Of a stretch of 13,579 bases of DNA, positions 1 through 7,519 are shown in pieces; within the stretch, counting starts at the first letter, position 1; each line of letters starts with the position of its first letter. This DNA comes from an uncultured Collinsella sp. (lineage in GTDB: Bacteria; Actinomycetota; Coriobacteriia; Coriobacteriales; Coriobacteriaceae). The position numbers and the translations under genes are program-made. The stretch lies in assembly GCA_900555765.1 (NCBI GenBank), contig USMA01000008.1, positions 1 through 13,579 of the forward strand, given 5' to 3'. The notes below the pieces were generated by a model. That model searched no databases, had not been told where the DNA came from, and worked only from the letters and a program-made list of their open reading frames with translations.

Positions 1-1
1 C

Positions 2-29
2 TATACTGGCTGGGCTCAACTGGAGAGGT
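2..29 (+). promoter_or_regulatory. Probable -10 box and ribosome binding site of the Nudix gene
   Basis: TATACT at 2-7 fits a -10 hexamer. It would start transcription near position 14 and give a leader of about 27 nt. GAGAGGTG at 22-29 lies 11 nt before the ATG and serves as a somewhat distant Shine-Dalgarno. The -35 region would lie outside the window, so the promoter call is incomplete. The same CTATACT string precedes gluQ at 7389-7395 on the other strand. Confidence 0.4.
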
Positions 30-40
30 GATAACTGGTT

Positions 41-436
41 ATGAAATCAATCAATGTTGCAGCAGCGATTATTCAGAAGGACGGGAAAATCCTGAGCTGC
101 CAGCGCGGCTACGGCGAGTTTAAAGACGGCTGGGAGTTTCCGGGCGGCAAGCTCGAGCCGGGCGAGACCGGCGAGCAGGCAATCGTGCGCGAGATTCAAG
201 AAGAGCTCGAGGTCACGATCGGCAACCTCGACTATCTTTGCACGGTCGAACACGATTACGAGGCGTTCCACCTGTCGATGCAGTGCTACCTAGCTAACAT
301 CCTTTCCGGGGAGTTCAAAGAGCACGCTCACGAGGACATGAAGTGGCTCGATACCAATAACCTGTGGGATGTCGATTGGCTTCCGGCGGACGTTAAAGTC
401 GTTAGGGAGCTCGAAAAGAAACTCGGGCTTAAGTAA
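41..436 (+). CDS. MutT-like Nudix hydrolase ((deoxy)nucleoside triphosphate pyrophosphohydrolase)
   Basis: A 131-residue single-domain cytoplasmic Nudix protein, the usual size for MutT/8-oxo-dGTP diphosphatases. The Nudix box runs from G36 to V58: G36, E42, then R50-E51, E54-E55, ending L56-E57-V58. The metal-binding glutamates are all present. The box Gly near its end is Glu57 here, a mild departure from GX5EX7REUXEEXGU. The family hydrolyses a nucleoside triphosphate to the monophosphate plus pyrophosphate; removal of oxidised dGTP is the classic role, but the substrate cannot be read from sequence. The ATG at 41 is supported by the GAGAGGTG upstream and by residues MKSINVAAAII, which form the expected first beta strand. 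The gene converges on the helicase gene, with 39 nt between the stop codons that hold a shared terminator. The family call is secure; the exact substrate is not. Confidence 0.93.
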   Translation: MKSINVAAAIIQKDGKILSCQRGYGEFKDGWEFPGGKLEPGETGEQAIVREIQEELEVTIGNLDYLCTVEHDYEAFHLSMQCYLANILSGEFKEHAHEDMKWLDTNNLWDVDWLPADVKVVRELEKKLGLK

Positions 437-440
437 GAAA

Positions 441-474
441 GGGGCGGGCGCCACATGGTGCCTCGCTCCTTTTT
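441..474. terminator. Bidirectional rho-independent terminator between convergent genes
   Basis: Arms 441-452 and 457-469 form a G/C-rich stem with G-U pairs and one bulged base around the loop ACAT. A T run at 470-474 follows on the plus strand. On the minus strand the same hairpin is followed by TTTCTT, so it can also stop the helicase transcript. It starts 4 nt after the Nudix stop and ends 1 nt before the helicase stop codon, which fits one terminator serving both genes. Confidence 0.8.
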
Positions 475-475
475 G

Positions 476-3352
476 TTACTCGGCTTCACTAAGAGCGCTG
501 AGCATAAACTCATAAATGTCCTGACGCACGGGCGCATTGAGCTCATATTCGATTTCGACGGCGTTGTCGCCGCTCTTAGTTTTAATAGCTTCGAACTCGC
601 CGGTCGGATGCATTTCGCCTAAGAAATAGAACTCCCTACCGCCCTTATCGTCCTTGTTCTTACGCATAAACAAATACGTCTTCAGGCCGTTTCCTGGCCA
701 TGTCTGCAGTCGCTGGATCTCGGGGGAGTTGAGCGTGCGGTTGTTCTTAGAGATTGCAACTAGCTTACTCGGCGAAACAAAGCGGTCTTCATACTGAATG
801 GACTCGCTAATGTCGGGTGCCTTGTCATAGTTAATAAATACGGGGAATGTATTGGTCTTCTCGTCGTAGAAGTAGCCGCCAAGATTTTGGCCGTTGATGT
901 TCTTTTCCCAGTTCATCAAGCGGCAAACCTCTTCGTACGTGTACTTGGCGTTGAGAACGAAATTTGTGTTTTCGTACGTCTCGGCATAGTCGAGTCGGTT
1001 GCGCGCAATACCAAAATCTAGCACCTCGAGAATCTGACGCTTGAACTCTGCGTTGCGCAGGGCGGTCGCAAACGCTTCGGTCAGACGAGGTCCGGCTCCA
1101 TCGTCAATAAGCAGGGAAACGAAATCCTTAGGAGTGGCAAAGTCGCCCTTAAGGACTGCGATTGCCGACCTAACGGCGCTGTCCTTAAGCTGTGCGCGGT
1201 AGTTCCTAAGCGCAGCCTCGCGCATATGCTGGTAGCCCTCGTGTCCGGCTTCGACGAGCGTTTGAAGCAAATAGAGGTCTTCAAATCGCTTGCCCGCGGC
1301 GAGCTTTTGAGAAATAAATTTGAGAATCTTGTTTTGATCAGAGGAAAAATGGACTGTGTAGCCCGGCTCGTATTTGGAAAGAAATGCGTGGTAGGACCCC
1401 AGACCGCTGTTCTTGAAGATAAGCAGCGGATCGATGGAGCCATTACGATCAAATTCGAGCAGCGATGGAATCTTGCCGAGTTTCTGACGCAAGTCGAGAT
1501 ATTCGTTCTTCAAAAATCTGACGGAGGTAAAGTCGCCGCCGTCGATGGCCTTATAGATGCGAGCTTCGGAAATACGATCGAAGCTTACCGTTGAGCATCC
1601 GGGGATCGCCGAATCGCTCTCTTGGACGAGACGACGCAGACGGTCTTTGTTGTACGTCTTGTCACCCGAAAGCGCGATGGGCACCAAGAAGTTGCTCTGG
1701 TAATTGCCAATAAAGTCTAGTACCAGTGCGTATTCCTTGCCATCATTCAGGCGCAAACCTCGTCCGAGCTGCTGAACAAAGATGATTGCGGAGTCGGTGC
1801 GTCGAAGCATGATGATCTGATTGAGCGAGGGGATGTCGACGCCCTCGTTCATAATATCGACCGAGAAAATGTACTCGAGCTCGCCGGCTTCAAGTTGGCT
1901 GATCGCGGCATCGCGGACTTCATCGGAATCTTGACCGCTAATCGCAGCCGTTCGATATCCGAGAACGTTGAATTTGCGCGACAGTTCTTCGGCCTCGGCG
2001 TTTCGATTGCAGAAAATTAAGCCCCTGCGGTTGCTTTTGGCGACGCTATATTCTTCGATCTTCTCGGTGATGTGACGCACGCGTTCATCGGACGTCAAAC
2101 GCCCGAACAGAGCGGTATCTTCGACCGTCTCATCGTCAATCTCCAGATCGTGAATGCCAAAATAATGGAAGGGGGCTAGCATCTCTTCGGCCAAAGCGTC
2201 CTGCAGCGTGATCTGGAACGCGATGACGTGATTGAAAAGGGCAAAGACGTCGTAGCCGTCGGTGCGATTAGGTGTAGCGGTCATGCCCAGATAAAACCGA
2301 GGCGTAAAGTACGACATGATGGATTGGTAGCTCTGAGATCCCGTGCGGTGGGCCTCGTCGATGACGATGTAGTCGAACTCATCGGGACGGAAACCGCTCA
2401 GATGTTTGGCGACCGAAGAACACATGGCAAACACGCAGGTGGCATTGCTTATATTCTTGCCAGTTTGATAGGTGTCGAACGTATAGGTACTACCTAAGAG
2501 CCGTTCGTAGCTTACACGGGAGGCGTCTATAATGCGTCGGCGGTGCGCAAGAAAGAGGATGCGCCGGGGTTTAGTTGCGAGCACGTCGAACGCCGAAAGG
2601 AAGGTCTTGCCAGTGCCGGTTGCCGAGACCAGCAATGCACGGGTCTCGCCTTTGCGGTGGATTACACCGAGCGCCTCAAGGGCGCGCTGCTGCATTTTAT
2701 TGGGCTTGATTTCTTCGAGGTCGTTCGTGGTTGGGCTAACAGTTGCCTGGAACGTCGGTTTCGATTTGGGCTTTGACGGATGTGCCGATCGATATGCGGC
2801 ATAGTTCTCAATCCAGTCTTGGGAAAGCAAAACGGTTGAGGTGTCGTTCCACAACGAATTGAACTCGCCCCTCAGTTCGCTGAGTAGGCGGCTGTTCTCG
2901 ACAGTCTGGTACAGCACGTTCCATTCTTTATTACAGGTGAGGGCGGTCTGCGTCATGTTCGAGCTGCCGACGATGACCGTGCTGGTTTCGCCCTTATCAA
3001 AAATGTATCCCTTGGCATGCAGATTACCCTGGAATACGCGAACTTCCATGTTGTCGTATTCCAGGAGCTTGCGAAAGGCATCGGGTGAGTTGAAGTTGAG
3101 ATAGGTGGACGTGAGCAGCCTGCCCTTAATGCCACGCTGCTTGAGCTCCTGGAACGTCTCGACCAGGATTTGAAGGCCGCCGTCTGCAACAAACGCTACG
3201 CAAAAGTCAAAAGAGCCGCAGGTTGAGAGCTGCTCCTTGATAACGGATAGTAGTGTTCCGCCTGTCGCCTTTGAGTTGGCGATGAGCTTGGGTGAATCGT
3301 TCTCGCGTGCAAGCGAGTCGAATTCAATATCAATCTGCTGCTGCGTAGTCAT
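476..3352 (-). CDS. PLD-nuclease / DEAD-box helicase / DUF3427 multidomain protein
   Basis: A 958-residue protein with three parts. Residues about 25-170 form a phospholipase-D-type nuclease domain with one HxK(x4)D motif (H112, K114, D119) followed by GSSN (129-132); a single such motif implies dimerisation. Residues about 215-555 form a superfamily 2 helicase: Walker A ATGTGKT (244-250), DEAH (332-335), TATP (358-361), motif V NEGVDIP (502-508) and motif VI QQLGRGLR (527-534). The rest, about 570-958, matches the DUF3427 type in layout. The family is expected to act on nucleic acid using ATP; a role in defence or repair is inference. I chose ATG 3352 over the in-frame TTG at 3361 because GAAAGG lies 10 nt before the ATG but only 1 nt before the TTG. 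A possible extended -10 (TGTTATCCT, 3388-3396) lies 35 nt upstream. All catalytic motifs are intact and no frameshift is seen. Confidence 0.93.
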   Translation of the reverse strand: MTTQQQIDIEFDSLARENDSPKLIANSKATGGTLLSVIKEQLSTCGSFDFCVAFVADGGLQILVETFQELKQRGIKGRLLTSTYLNFNSPDAFRKLLEYDNMEVRVFQGNLHAKGYIFDKGETSTVIVGSSNMTQTALTCNKEWNVLYQTVENSRLLSELRGEFNSLWNDTSTVLLSQDWIENYAAYRSAHPSKPKSKPTFQATVSPTTNDLEEIKPNKMQQRALEALGVIHRKGETRALLVSATGTGKTFLSAFDVLATKPRRILFLAHRRRIIDASRVSYERLLGSTYTFDTYQTGKNISNATCVFAMCSSVAKHLSGFRPDEFDYIVIDEAHRTGSQSYQSIMSYFTPRFYLGMTATPNRTDGYDVFALFNHVIAFQITLQDALAEEMLAPFHYFGIHDLEIDDETVEDTALFGRLTSDERVRHITEKIEEYSVAKSNRRGLIFCNRNAEAEELSRKFNVLGYRTAAISGQDSDEVRDAAISQLEAGELEYIFSVDIMNEGVDIPSLNQIIMLRRTDSAIIFVQQLGRGLRLNDGKEYALVLDFIGNYQSNFLVPIALSGDKTYNKDRLRRLVQESDSAIPGCSTVSFDRISEARIYKAIDGGDFTSVRFLKNEYLDLRQKLGKIPSLLEFDRNGSIDPLLIFKNSGLGSYHAFLSKYEPGYTVHFSSDQNKILKFISQKLAAGKRFEDLYLLQTLVEAGHEGYQHMREAALRNYRAQLKDSAVRSAIAVLKGDFATPKDFVSLLIDDGAGPRLTEAFATALRNAEFKRQILEVLDFGIARNRLDYAETYENTNFVLNAKYTYEEVCRLMNWEKNINGQNLGGYFYDEKTNTFPVFINYDKAPDISESIQYEDRFVSPSKLVAISKNNRTLNSPEIQRLQTWPGNGLKTYLFMRKNKDDKGGREFYFLGEMHPTGEFEAIKTKSGDNAVEIEYELNAPVRQDIYEFMLSALSEAE

Positions 3353-3577
3353 CCCGGCCAAACCTTTCGAAAGACTATGTTGGCGCCAGGATAACAGATC
3401 GATCGTTCGTGTTTTGGGCGTATGTGATTTTAAGACTATCGGCTACTCAAGTTTGTGGCTGCGGCCTTGGTGCCGTGTCTTGCTGGGCCTCTCTATCTAT
3501 GTGTATGTGTTTTCGTCTTATTGGCTGCTGGGAGAAGTCCGGCCCCCAAGATTCCGCGCATGCCATGGCTCCGTGTC

Positions 3578-3606
3578 GGCCATGTGGCAAGCTGCTTGTC
3601 ATGGCC
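3578..3606. repeat. Inverted repeat GGCCATG...CATGGCC
   Basis: GGCCATG (3578-3584) pairs perfectly with CATGGCC (3600-3606). Inside it, CAAGC and GCTTG form a second 5-bp stem around a single T, so almost the whole 29 bp can fold. No T run follows, so it is not a standard terminator. It could be an operator between the divergent genes or an RNA hairpin in the AAA-14 leader; the sequence does not decide between them. Confidence 0.6.
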
Positions 3607-3649
3607 TCGCCAGAATCCGACTGCAAATGGCCACGGACGGATATGCAGG

Positions 3650-3718
3650 TTCTTGTCGCTACGTGAGAAAAACTTGCAAAACTCGCAAATTCTTGTCATG
3701 CTGTGAGAAAAACTTGCA
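3650..3718 (+). repeat. Two 29-bp direct repeats at an exact 40-bp period
   Basis: The copies are 3650-3678 and 3690-3718. Both begin TTCTTGTC and end GTGAGAAAAACTTGCA; only the five bases between differ (GCTAC against ATGCT). A period of 40 bp is close to four helical turns and would place both copies on the same face of the DNA. The second copy ends 14 nt before the chosen ATG of the AAA-14 gene. A regulatory protein binding site is the simplest reading, possibly for autoregulation, but this is inference. Confidence 0.7.
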
Positions 3719-3732
3719 GATTGGGGCGTGCG

Positions 3733-5028
3733 ATGGATAAACGGATGGTTCCCAGAAATCGATATCTCGAAAAGTTGATCGCCTTTCGTGATGCGGATGT
3801 CATCAAGGTCGTAACGGGTATGCGCCGTTGTGGCAAATCGACGCTTCTGGACATGATGCGCAAACATTTGGAGGATAACGGCGTTCCATCCGAGTGTCTT
3901 TTGACCTTTAAGATGGAGTCGTTTGAGCTGGAGGGCGTGCGTGATTGGCGAGAGCTTTACCGCCACGTCGACGGCCTAATGCCTGCTGGTAAGAGGTGCT
4001 ATCTCTTCTTCGACGAGCTCCAGGAGGTTGCCGGATGGGAGAAGGCGATTAACGCACTTCGTGTCGACCGGGACTGCGATATATATGTCACGGGTTCGAA
4101 TGCTTTTCTCCTCTCGTCAGAGATTGCGACCTTAATCTCGGGCAGGTATGTCGAGATTCGGATGCATCCACTTACTTTTTCGGAATACGTCGACTTTCTC
4201 GGTCCGACCAATATCACAAACAGGCTCGCTGTATTTGGGCAGGAGGACATCGTTGCGCTCGACGAGCTTCTCGACCGTTATTTGATGTTTGGAGGCCTGC
4301 CGTTCCTCGCCGCCTCAAAGCTGCCAGAGCAGGAAATGAAAGACTACATCTGGAGCACGTACAAGTCAATAGTCGTGCGTGACATTTTGGCTCGAGAGGC
4401 TCGACGTGGCAGGCGATCGGTGACGAGCAGGAGTGTACTCGACCGCGTCACTTCCTACTTGGCTGATAACATTTCAAACCCGACATCAATTAATAAGATC
4501 GTTGGAACGCTGGCAGAGAACGGGGTGAAATCCTCGCACGGCGTCGTGGACACTTGTGTGTCCGCCCTTGAGGAGACTTATATCTTTTCGCACGCGCGCC
4601 GATTTGATATTAAGGGTCTGTACATTTTAAAGACCGGTGGTAAGTTCTACATTGAGGATCTGGGGCTTCGAGCCTTCTTGGATGGGTATCGCGGCAGTGA
4701 CAGCGGGCGTGTTCTCGAGAATGCCGTTTACAATCGTCTCGTCTATGACGGATACCAAGTCTTCACGGGTCATCTTCGAGATGCCGAAATCGACTTCGTT
4801 GCAATTGGCGACGGCTCGGATCGTAAGTTTATTCAGGTCACAGAGTCGATTGACGAGGAGGCGACGCGTAAGCGCGAGCTGCGTCCATTTGAGCTCAGAT
4901 CGCTCGAGAAGATTACCGGCGGTTACGAGAAGATCATCGTCGTTCGCCGGGGAAGCCATCCGACCGACATCGACGGCATCAAAATCGTTTCCGCAGTCGA
5001 TTTCTTAATGGGTAGGTTTGGGGCCTAG
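3733..5028 (+). CDS. AAA-14 ATPase with DUF4143 / PD-(D/E)XK-like C-terminal domain
   Basis: A 431-residue protein of the AAA_14-DUF4143 family. Walker A is GMRRCGKST (29-37), Walker B is YLFFDE with D94-E95, and a sensor-type TGSN ends at N123. After the ATPase core (to about 160) come a helical winged-helix-like stretch and a C-terminal domain with E329 (LEN), D354 (EID) and Q368 (QVT), the spacing of a PD-(D/E)XK nuclease-like fold in which Gln replaces the usual Lys. The cellular role of this widespread family is poorly defined. A GTG at 3703 would extend the frame by 10 codons but sits inside the second upstream repeat and adds residues unlike the family start; ATG 3733 has GGGG 6 nt upstream, a weak Shine-Dalgarno. 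ATG 3745 is possible too. The gene stands alone, divergent from the helicase, and ends in TAG. Confidence 0.92.
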   Translation: MDKRMVPRNRYLEKLIAFRDADVIKVVTGMRRCGKSTLLDMMRKHLEDNGVPSECLLTFKMESFELEGVRDWRELYRHVDGLMPAGKRCYLFFDELQEVAGWEKAINALRVDRDCDIYVTGSNAFLLSSEIATLISGRYVEIRMHPLTFSEYVDFLGPTNITNRLAVFGQEDIVALDELLDRYLMFGGLPFLAASKLPEQEMKDYIWSTYKSIVVRDILAREARRGRRSVTSRSVLDRVTSYLADNISNPTSINKIVGTLAENGVKSSHGVVDTCVSALEETYIFSHARRFDIKGLYILKTGGKFYIEDLGLRAFLDGYRGSDSGRVLENAVYNRLVYDGYQVFTGHLRDAEIDFVAIGDGSDRKFIQVTESIDEEATRKRELRPFELRSLEKITGGYEKIIVVRRGSHPTDIDGIKIVSAVDFLMGRFGA

Positions 5029-5125
5029 GGCGGTTGGAGCGCGTCTGTTTCCTATGCCTAGCGACATTTCCGCAGCTCGTGACGCTGCCGGCTCCTTCCT
5101 TTCCGTCAAGCGGCACCAACTCAGC

Positions 5126-5160
5126 TGATCCGTTGGGGACGGAGGAAAGCGGATCATTTT
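5126..5160 (+). terminator. Weak hairpin followed by TTTT after the AAA-14 gene
   Basis: TGATCCG (5126-5132) pairs perfectly with CGGATCA (5150-5156) around a 17-nt purine-rich loop, and TTTT follows at 5157-5160. It lies about 100 nt after the AAA-14 stop. With only 7 bp it would be a modest terminator, but a much stronger one follows directly, so the two may act in tandem. Confidence 0.4.
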
Positions 5161-5164
5161 CGGT

Positions 5165-5204
5165 GCGCCGCAGGTGATACGAATCCTGCGGCGCGCTGTT
5201 TTTT
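5165..5204 (+). terminator. Strong rho-independent terminator
   Basis: GCGCCGCAGG (5165-5174) pairs perfectly with CCTGCGGCGC (5185-5194) around a 10-nt loop. A run of six T at 5199-5204 follows after four intervening bases (GCTG). It ends transcription from the AAA-14 gene side and isolates the small membrane protein gene that starts 110 nt downstream. Confidence 0.85.
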
Positions 5205-5314
5205 GCGCGGGGGCTTTCAGCTGTGTCCGCACGGCATGTGACACTTACCCTGCCGCTTCACTCTGCCGCGGCGGTATGTACCCGAGCAGCGACCCTCTAA
5301 GGAGTTCGATACCA

Positions 5315-5539
5315 ATGAGTGACAACACCAAGCATCTCGCAAAGAAGTGCGTCAAGGACGCGGGGCCGTGCCTCGCGCTGTGCCTTGCCGGCGCAGCGGT
5401 CGCGCTGCTGGCTGTTCTGAGGCCATTCGACGCGCTCCGAAGCGCCAGTTCTCTGCACGTTTGTATGGCCCTTGCCGGCGCCATGATGACCGGCGGTGTG
5501 CTCGATCTGGTTTTTTGGGTGCTTGACCCGTTTGGATGA
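5315..5539 (+). CDS. Small two-helix membrane protein, function unknown
   Basis: A 74-residue protein I do not recognise. After a short charged N-terminus (MSDNTKHLAKK) two hydrophobic segments at about 17-35 and 47-71 are separated by a short loop with Arg and Asp, so it is probably a two-pass inner membrane protein. The ATG is set by a near-perfect Shine-Dalgarno TAAGGAG (5298-5304) 10 nt upstream. The open frame runs back to a GTG at 5174, but that codon lies inside the terminator hairpin and cannot be the start. The gene ends in TGA, so TGA does act as a stop in this genome. A weak hairpin (AGCCCT 5553-5558 with AGGGCT 5569-5574) follows without a T run. The next gene on the strand begins 99 nt later, so cotranscription with the phosphoesterase is possible. 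Confidence 0.75.
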   Translation: MSDNTKHLAKKCVKDAGPCLALCLAGAAVALLAVLRPFDALRSASSLHVCMALAGAMMTGGVLDLVFWVLDPFG

Positions 5540-5638
5540 AGAACGAGGGGTAAGCCCTAAGGGATGGAAGGGCTGGAACGGTTGGCTTAGTGATCGCGCA
5601 GAATGCGGGCTAGCGACTTACAGGGAAGTGGTAATCCG

Positions 5639-6364
5639 ATGACGGTCTATGTGACGGGCGACATTCACGGTGGGCTCGACATGCAAAAGCTTCGCGACTG
5701 GGAGCTTGGGGATAGTCTGACGAGTGACGACTATCTCATCGTCGCTGGTGACTTTGGCTTTCCATGGGATTTCTCTGCCGAGGAGTGCGCCGATATCGCC
5801 TGACTGGAGTCGCGCCCCTATACGGTGCTGTTTGTCGACGGAAACCACGAGCGTTTCGATCACTGGGCGGAGCGCCCCATGGAGATGTGGCACGGCGGGT
5901 TGACGCAGCGCCTGTCGGATACCTCTCCCATACGGCGCCTGACGCGCGGCGAGGTTTTTGAGCTTGATGGCTCAACGATCTTTACCATGGGCGGCGCCAC
6001 GAGCGTGGACAAAGAATACCGCATTCCGTATTCGAGTTGGTGGCCGCAGGAGCTTCCGGACGAGCGCAACTTTGATGAGGCACGGGCAAAGCTCGACAGT
6101 GTGGGCTGGAAGGTCGACTACGTGGTCACCCACACCTGCTCCACGCGCATGCTTTCGCCCACGCTTTATCCGGCACCCGGCTGGAATTGCCCCACGGTTG
6201 ATCGACTTACGGCATTTTTCGATGAGCTGGAAGACCGCTTGGATTACAAGCGCTGGTACTACGGGCATTTTCATCGGGATGCCAACCCGGCCGAGCGCCA
6301 CACTGTGCTCTACGACTGCATCGTTCGCCTGGGCGACGAACTCCAGCCCTGGGATGTTGCGTAG
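5639..6364 (+). pseudogene. Metallophosphoesterase interrupted by an in-frame TGA
   Basis: The frame encodes a calcineurin-like metallophosphoesterase of 241 codons with one TGA at codon 55 (5801-5803). Before it: GDIHG (D8, H10) and GDFG (D38). After it, in the same frame: GNHE (68-71), TH (H165) and GHFH (H210, H212). All metal-binding motifs are therefore present, split across the stop. The downstream half could begin at GTG 5825 but would lack two metal-binding motifs and has no visible Shine-Dalgarno. The codon is followed by LESRPYTVLFVDGNHE; in relatives I recall Trp at that place, so TGG to TGA is the likely single change. AGGGA (5622-5626) 12 nt before ATG 5639 is the ribosome site. 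The gene meets gluQ tail to tail, 15 nt apart, with no terminator. Readthrough or a sequence error are alternatives to decay. Confidence 0.8.
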
Positions 6365-6379
6365 GGGTGGGGTGGCTGG

Positions 6380-7381
6380 CTACTCGACCGTTACAGTGAT
6401 GTTCTCCCGATGCGCGCGGATGACGTCCCAGCTAAAGTGCTCGACCAGCTGCTCGGCAGAGCGCGGCGTGGTGTCCGGCGCGATGCCCGTTTGCCCGGCG
6501 AGCCATCCCAGCAGTGCCTCGGGCGTGCCAAAGCGGGCACGTAGTTCGCCCAGGTCCAGATCGCAGTCGCGCTTGGAAAGGCGGCGGCCATCCGGCGACA
6601 TGAGCAGCGGAATATGTGCGTAGCGCGGCGTGGGAAGTCCCAGCAGATGCTGCAGGTAGATTTGGCGCGGCGTGGAGCCCAGCAGGTCGCATCCGCGCAC
6701 GACCTCGGTGACGCCCATGGCGGCGTCGTCGACTACCACAGCTAGCTGGTAGGCAAACACGCCGTCGCTGCGGCGCACCAAAAAGTCGCCGCACTCGGTG
6801 GCGAGCGCCTCGCATTGGGCACCATACGTGCGGTCCACGAATTCAATCACATCGTCTGCGAGGTCGTCGACGGCAGGCACGCGCAGGCGCGTGGCCGGAG
6901 CGCGCAGGATGCTGCGACGGGTAACCTCCTCGGCAGAAAGGCCTCGGCAGGCGCCGCGGTAGATGGGTGTGCCGTCGCTCGCGTGCGGTGCGCTCGCGGC
7001 GTGGAGTTCGGCGCGCGTGCAAAAGCAGGGATAGGTGAGGCCGGCGTCTTGTAGCTGGCGCAGGGCGCTTTCGTACAGGTCTAGGCGATCATGCTGGTAG
7101 TAGGGGCCTTCATCCCATTCGAGCCCCAGCCAGGCCAGGTCGTCAATCAGTTGAGCGGCAAGTTCCGGGCGCTTGCAGCGATCGTCTAGGTCCTCGATGC
7201 GCAACACGACGCTGCCGCCTTGGCTGCGGGTCGCAAGCCACGCGCACAGGCAGCTGAACACGTTACCCAGGTGCATGCGGCCCGAGGGCGACGGGGCGAA
7301 GCGGCCCACGACGGGGGTGGGCGCTGCCGTTGCCGGTGCGTCCGCGGCGTGTGTTGCTATGTTGCGTGCGTTGATATCCAT
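6380..7381 (-). CDS. gluQ: Glutamyl-Q tRNA(Asp) synthetase
   Basis: A 333-residue stand-alone relative of the GluRS catalytic core. The family attaches glutamate to the queuosine base at position 34 of tRNA(Asp), not to the 3' end. Seen here: FAPSPSGRMHLGN (28-40) with HLGN as the HIGH motif, RLSKR (267-271) as the KMSKS motif, and a zinc site C119, C121, Y141, C145 in the CxC...YxxxC order expected for GluQ. The large anticodon-binding part of GluRS is absent, as expected. The frame is open 88 codons further upstream, but those residues are Arg/Ser-rich and unlike the family. ATG 7381 has no Shine-Dalgarno; instead a TATACT box ends exactly 7 nt upstream, which points to a leaderless message. 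An N-terminal stretch of about 24 residues rich in Ala/Thr precedes the core. The gene ends 15 nt from the convergent phosphoesterase. Confidence 0.95.
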   Translation of the reverse strand: MDINARNIATHAADAPATAAPTPVVGRFAPSPSGRMHLGNVFSCLCAWLATRSQGGSVVLRIEDLDDRCKRPELAAQLIDDLAWLGLEWDEGPYYQHDRLDLYESALRQLQDAGLTYPCFCTRAELHAASAPHASDGTPIYRGACRGLSAEEVTRRSILRAPATRLRVPAVDDLADDVIEFVDRTYGAQCEALATECGDFLVRRSDGVFAYQLAVVVDDAAMGVTEVVRGCDLLGSTPRQIYLQHLLGLPTPRYAHIPLLMSPDGRRLSKRDCDLDLGELRARFGTPEALLGWLAGQTGIAPDTTPRSAEQLVEHFSWDVIRAHRENITVTVE

Positions 7382-7388
7382 GCGGACG

Positions 7389-7394
7389 AGTATA
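7389..7394 (-). promoter_or_regulatory. -10 box for leaderless gluQ transcript
   Basis: On the minus strand TATACT occupies 7394-7389 and is followed by 7 nt (CGTCCGC) and then the ATG of gluQ. Transcription would start at or within a base of the A of the start codon. No -35 match is visible at 16-18 bp, which is common for leaderless actinobacterial promoters. Confidence 0.6.
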
Positions 7395-7519
7395 GCGCGT
7401 GGCGCGGTGGGGGAGACGCTGCGGTTGCCTGCTAGTTGCCGAGTCCGCGCCTTGCGCGTGCCGGACCACCGGCTCGACAGCTCGATCGCCGCCCGCCAGC
7501 CCAACCCCTCAAACGACAG

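Larger units (their letters stand above)
3353..3732. other. Divergent intergenic region between helicase and AAA-14 genes
   Basis: This 380-bp stretch separates two genes that read away from each other. The helicase leader occupies its left edge. The centre has a perfect 7-bp-arm inverted repeat (3578-3606), and the right edge has the 29-bp direct repeats (3650-3718). GCCATG or its complement recurs three times between 3562 and 3606. I found no tRNA-like fold, no convincing ORF and no clear sigma-70 promoter for the AAA-14 gene; TTGCAA (3674-3679) and CATGCT (3697-3702), 17 nt apart, are only a weak match. Confidence 0.6.

Noticed and set aside
3650..3718. CRISPR-like repeats
   Set aside because: Only two copies exist, the 11-bp gap is too short for a spacer, and there are no cas genes.
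5174..5314. A longer start (GTG 5174) for the small membrane protein
   Set aside because: The GTG lies in the arm of a strong terminator hairpin, and TAAGGAG sits properly before ATG 5315.
5801..5840. Selenocysteine at the in-frame TGA
   Set aside because: I see no clear SECIS-type hairpin directly downstream, the position is not a metal ligand, and relatives as I recall have Trp there.
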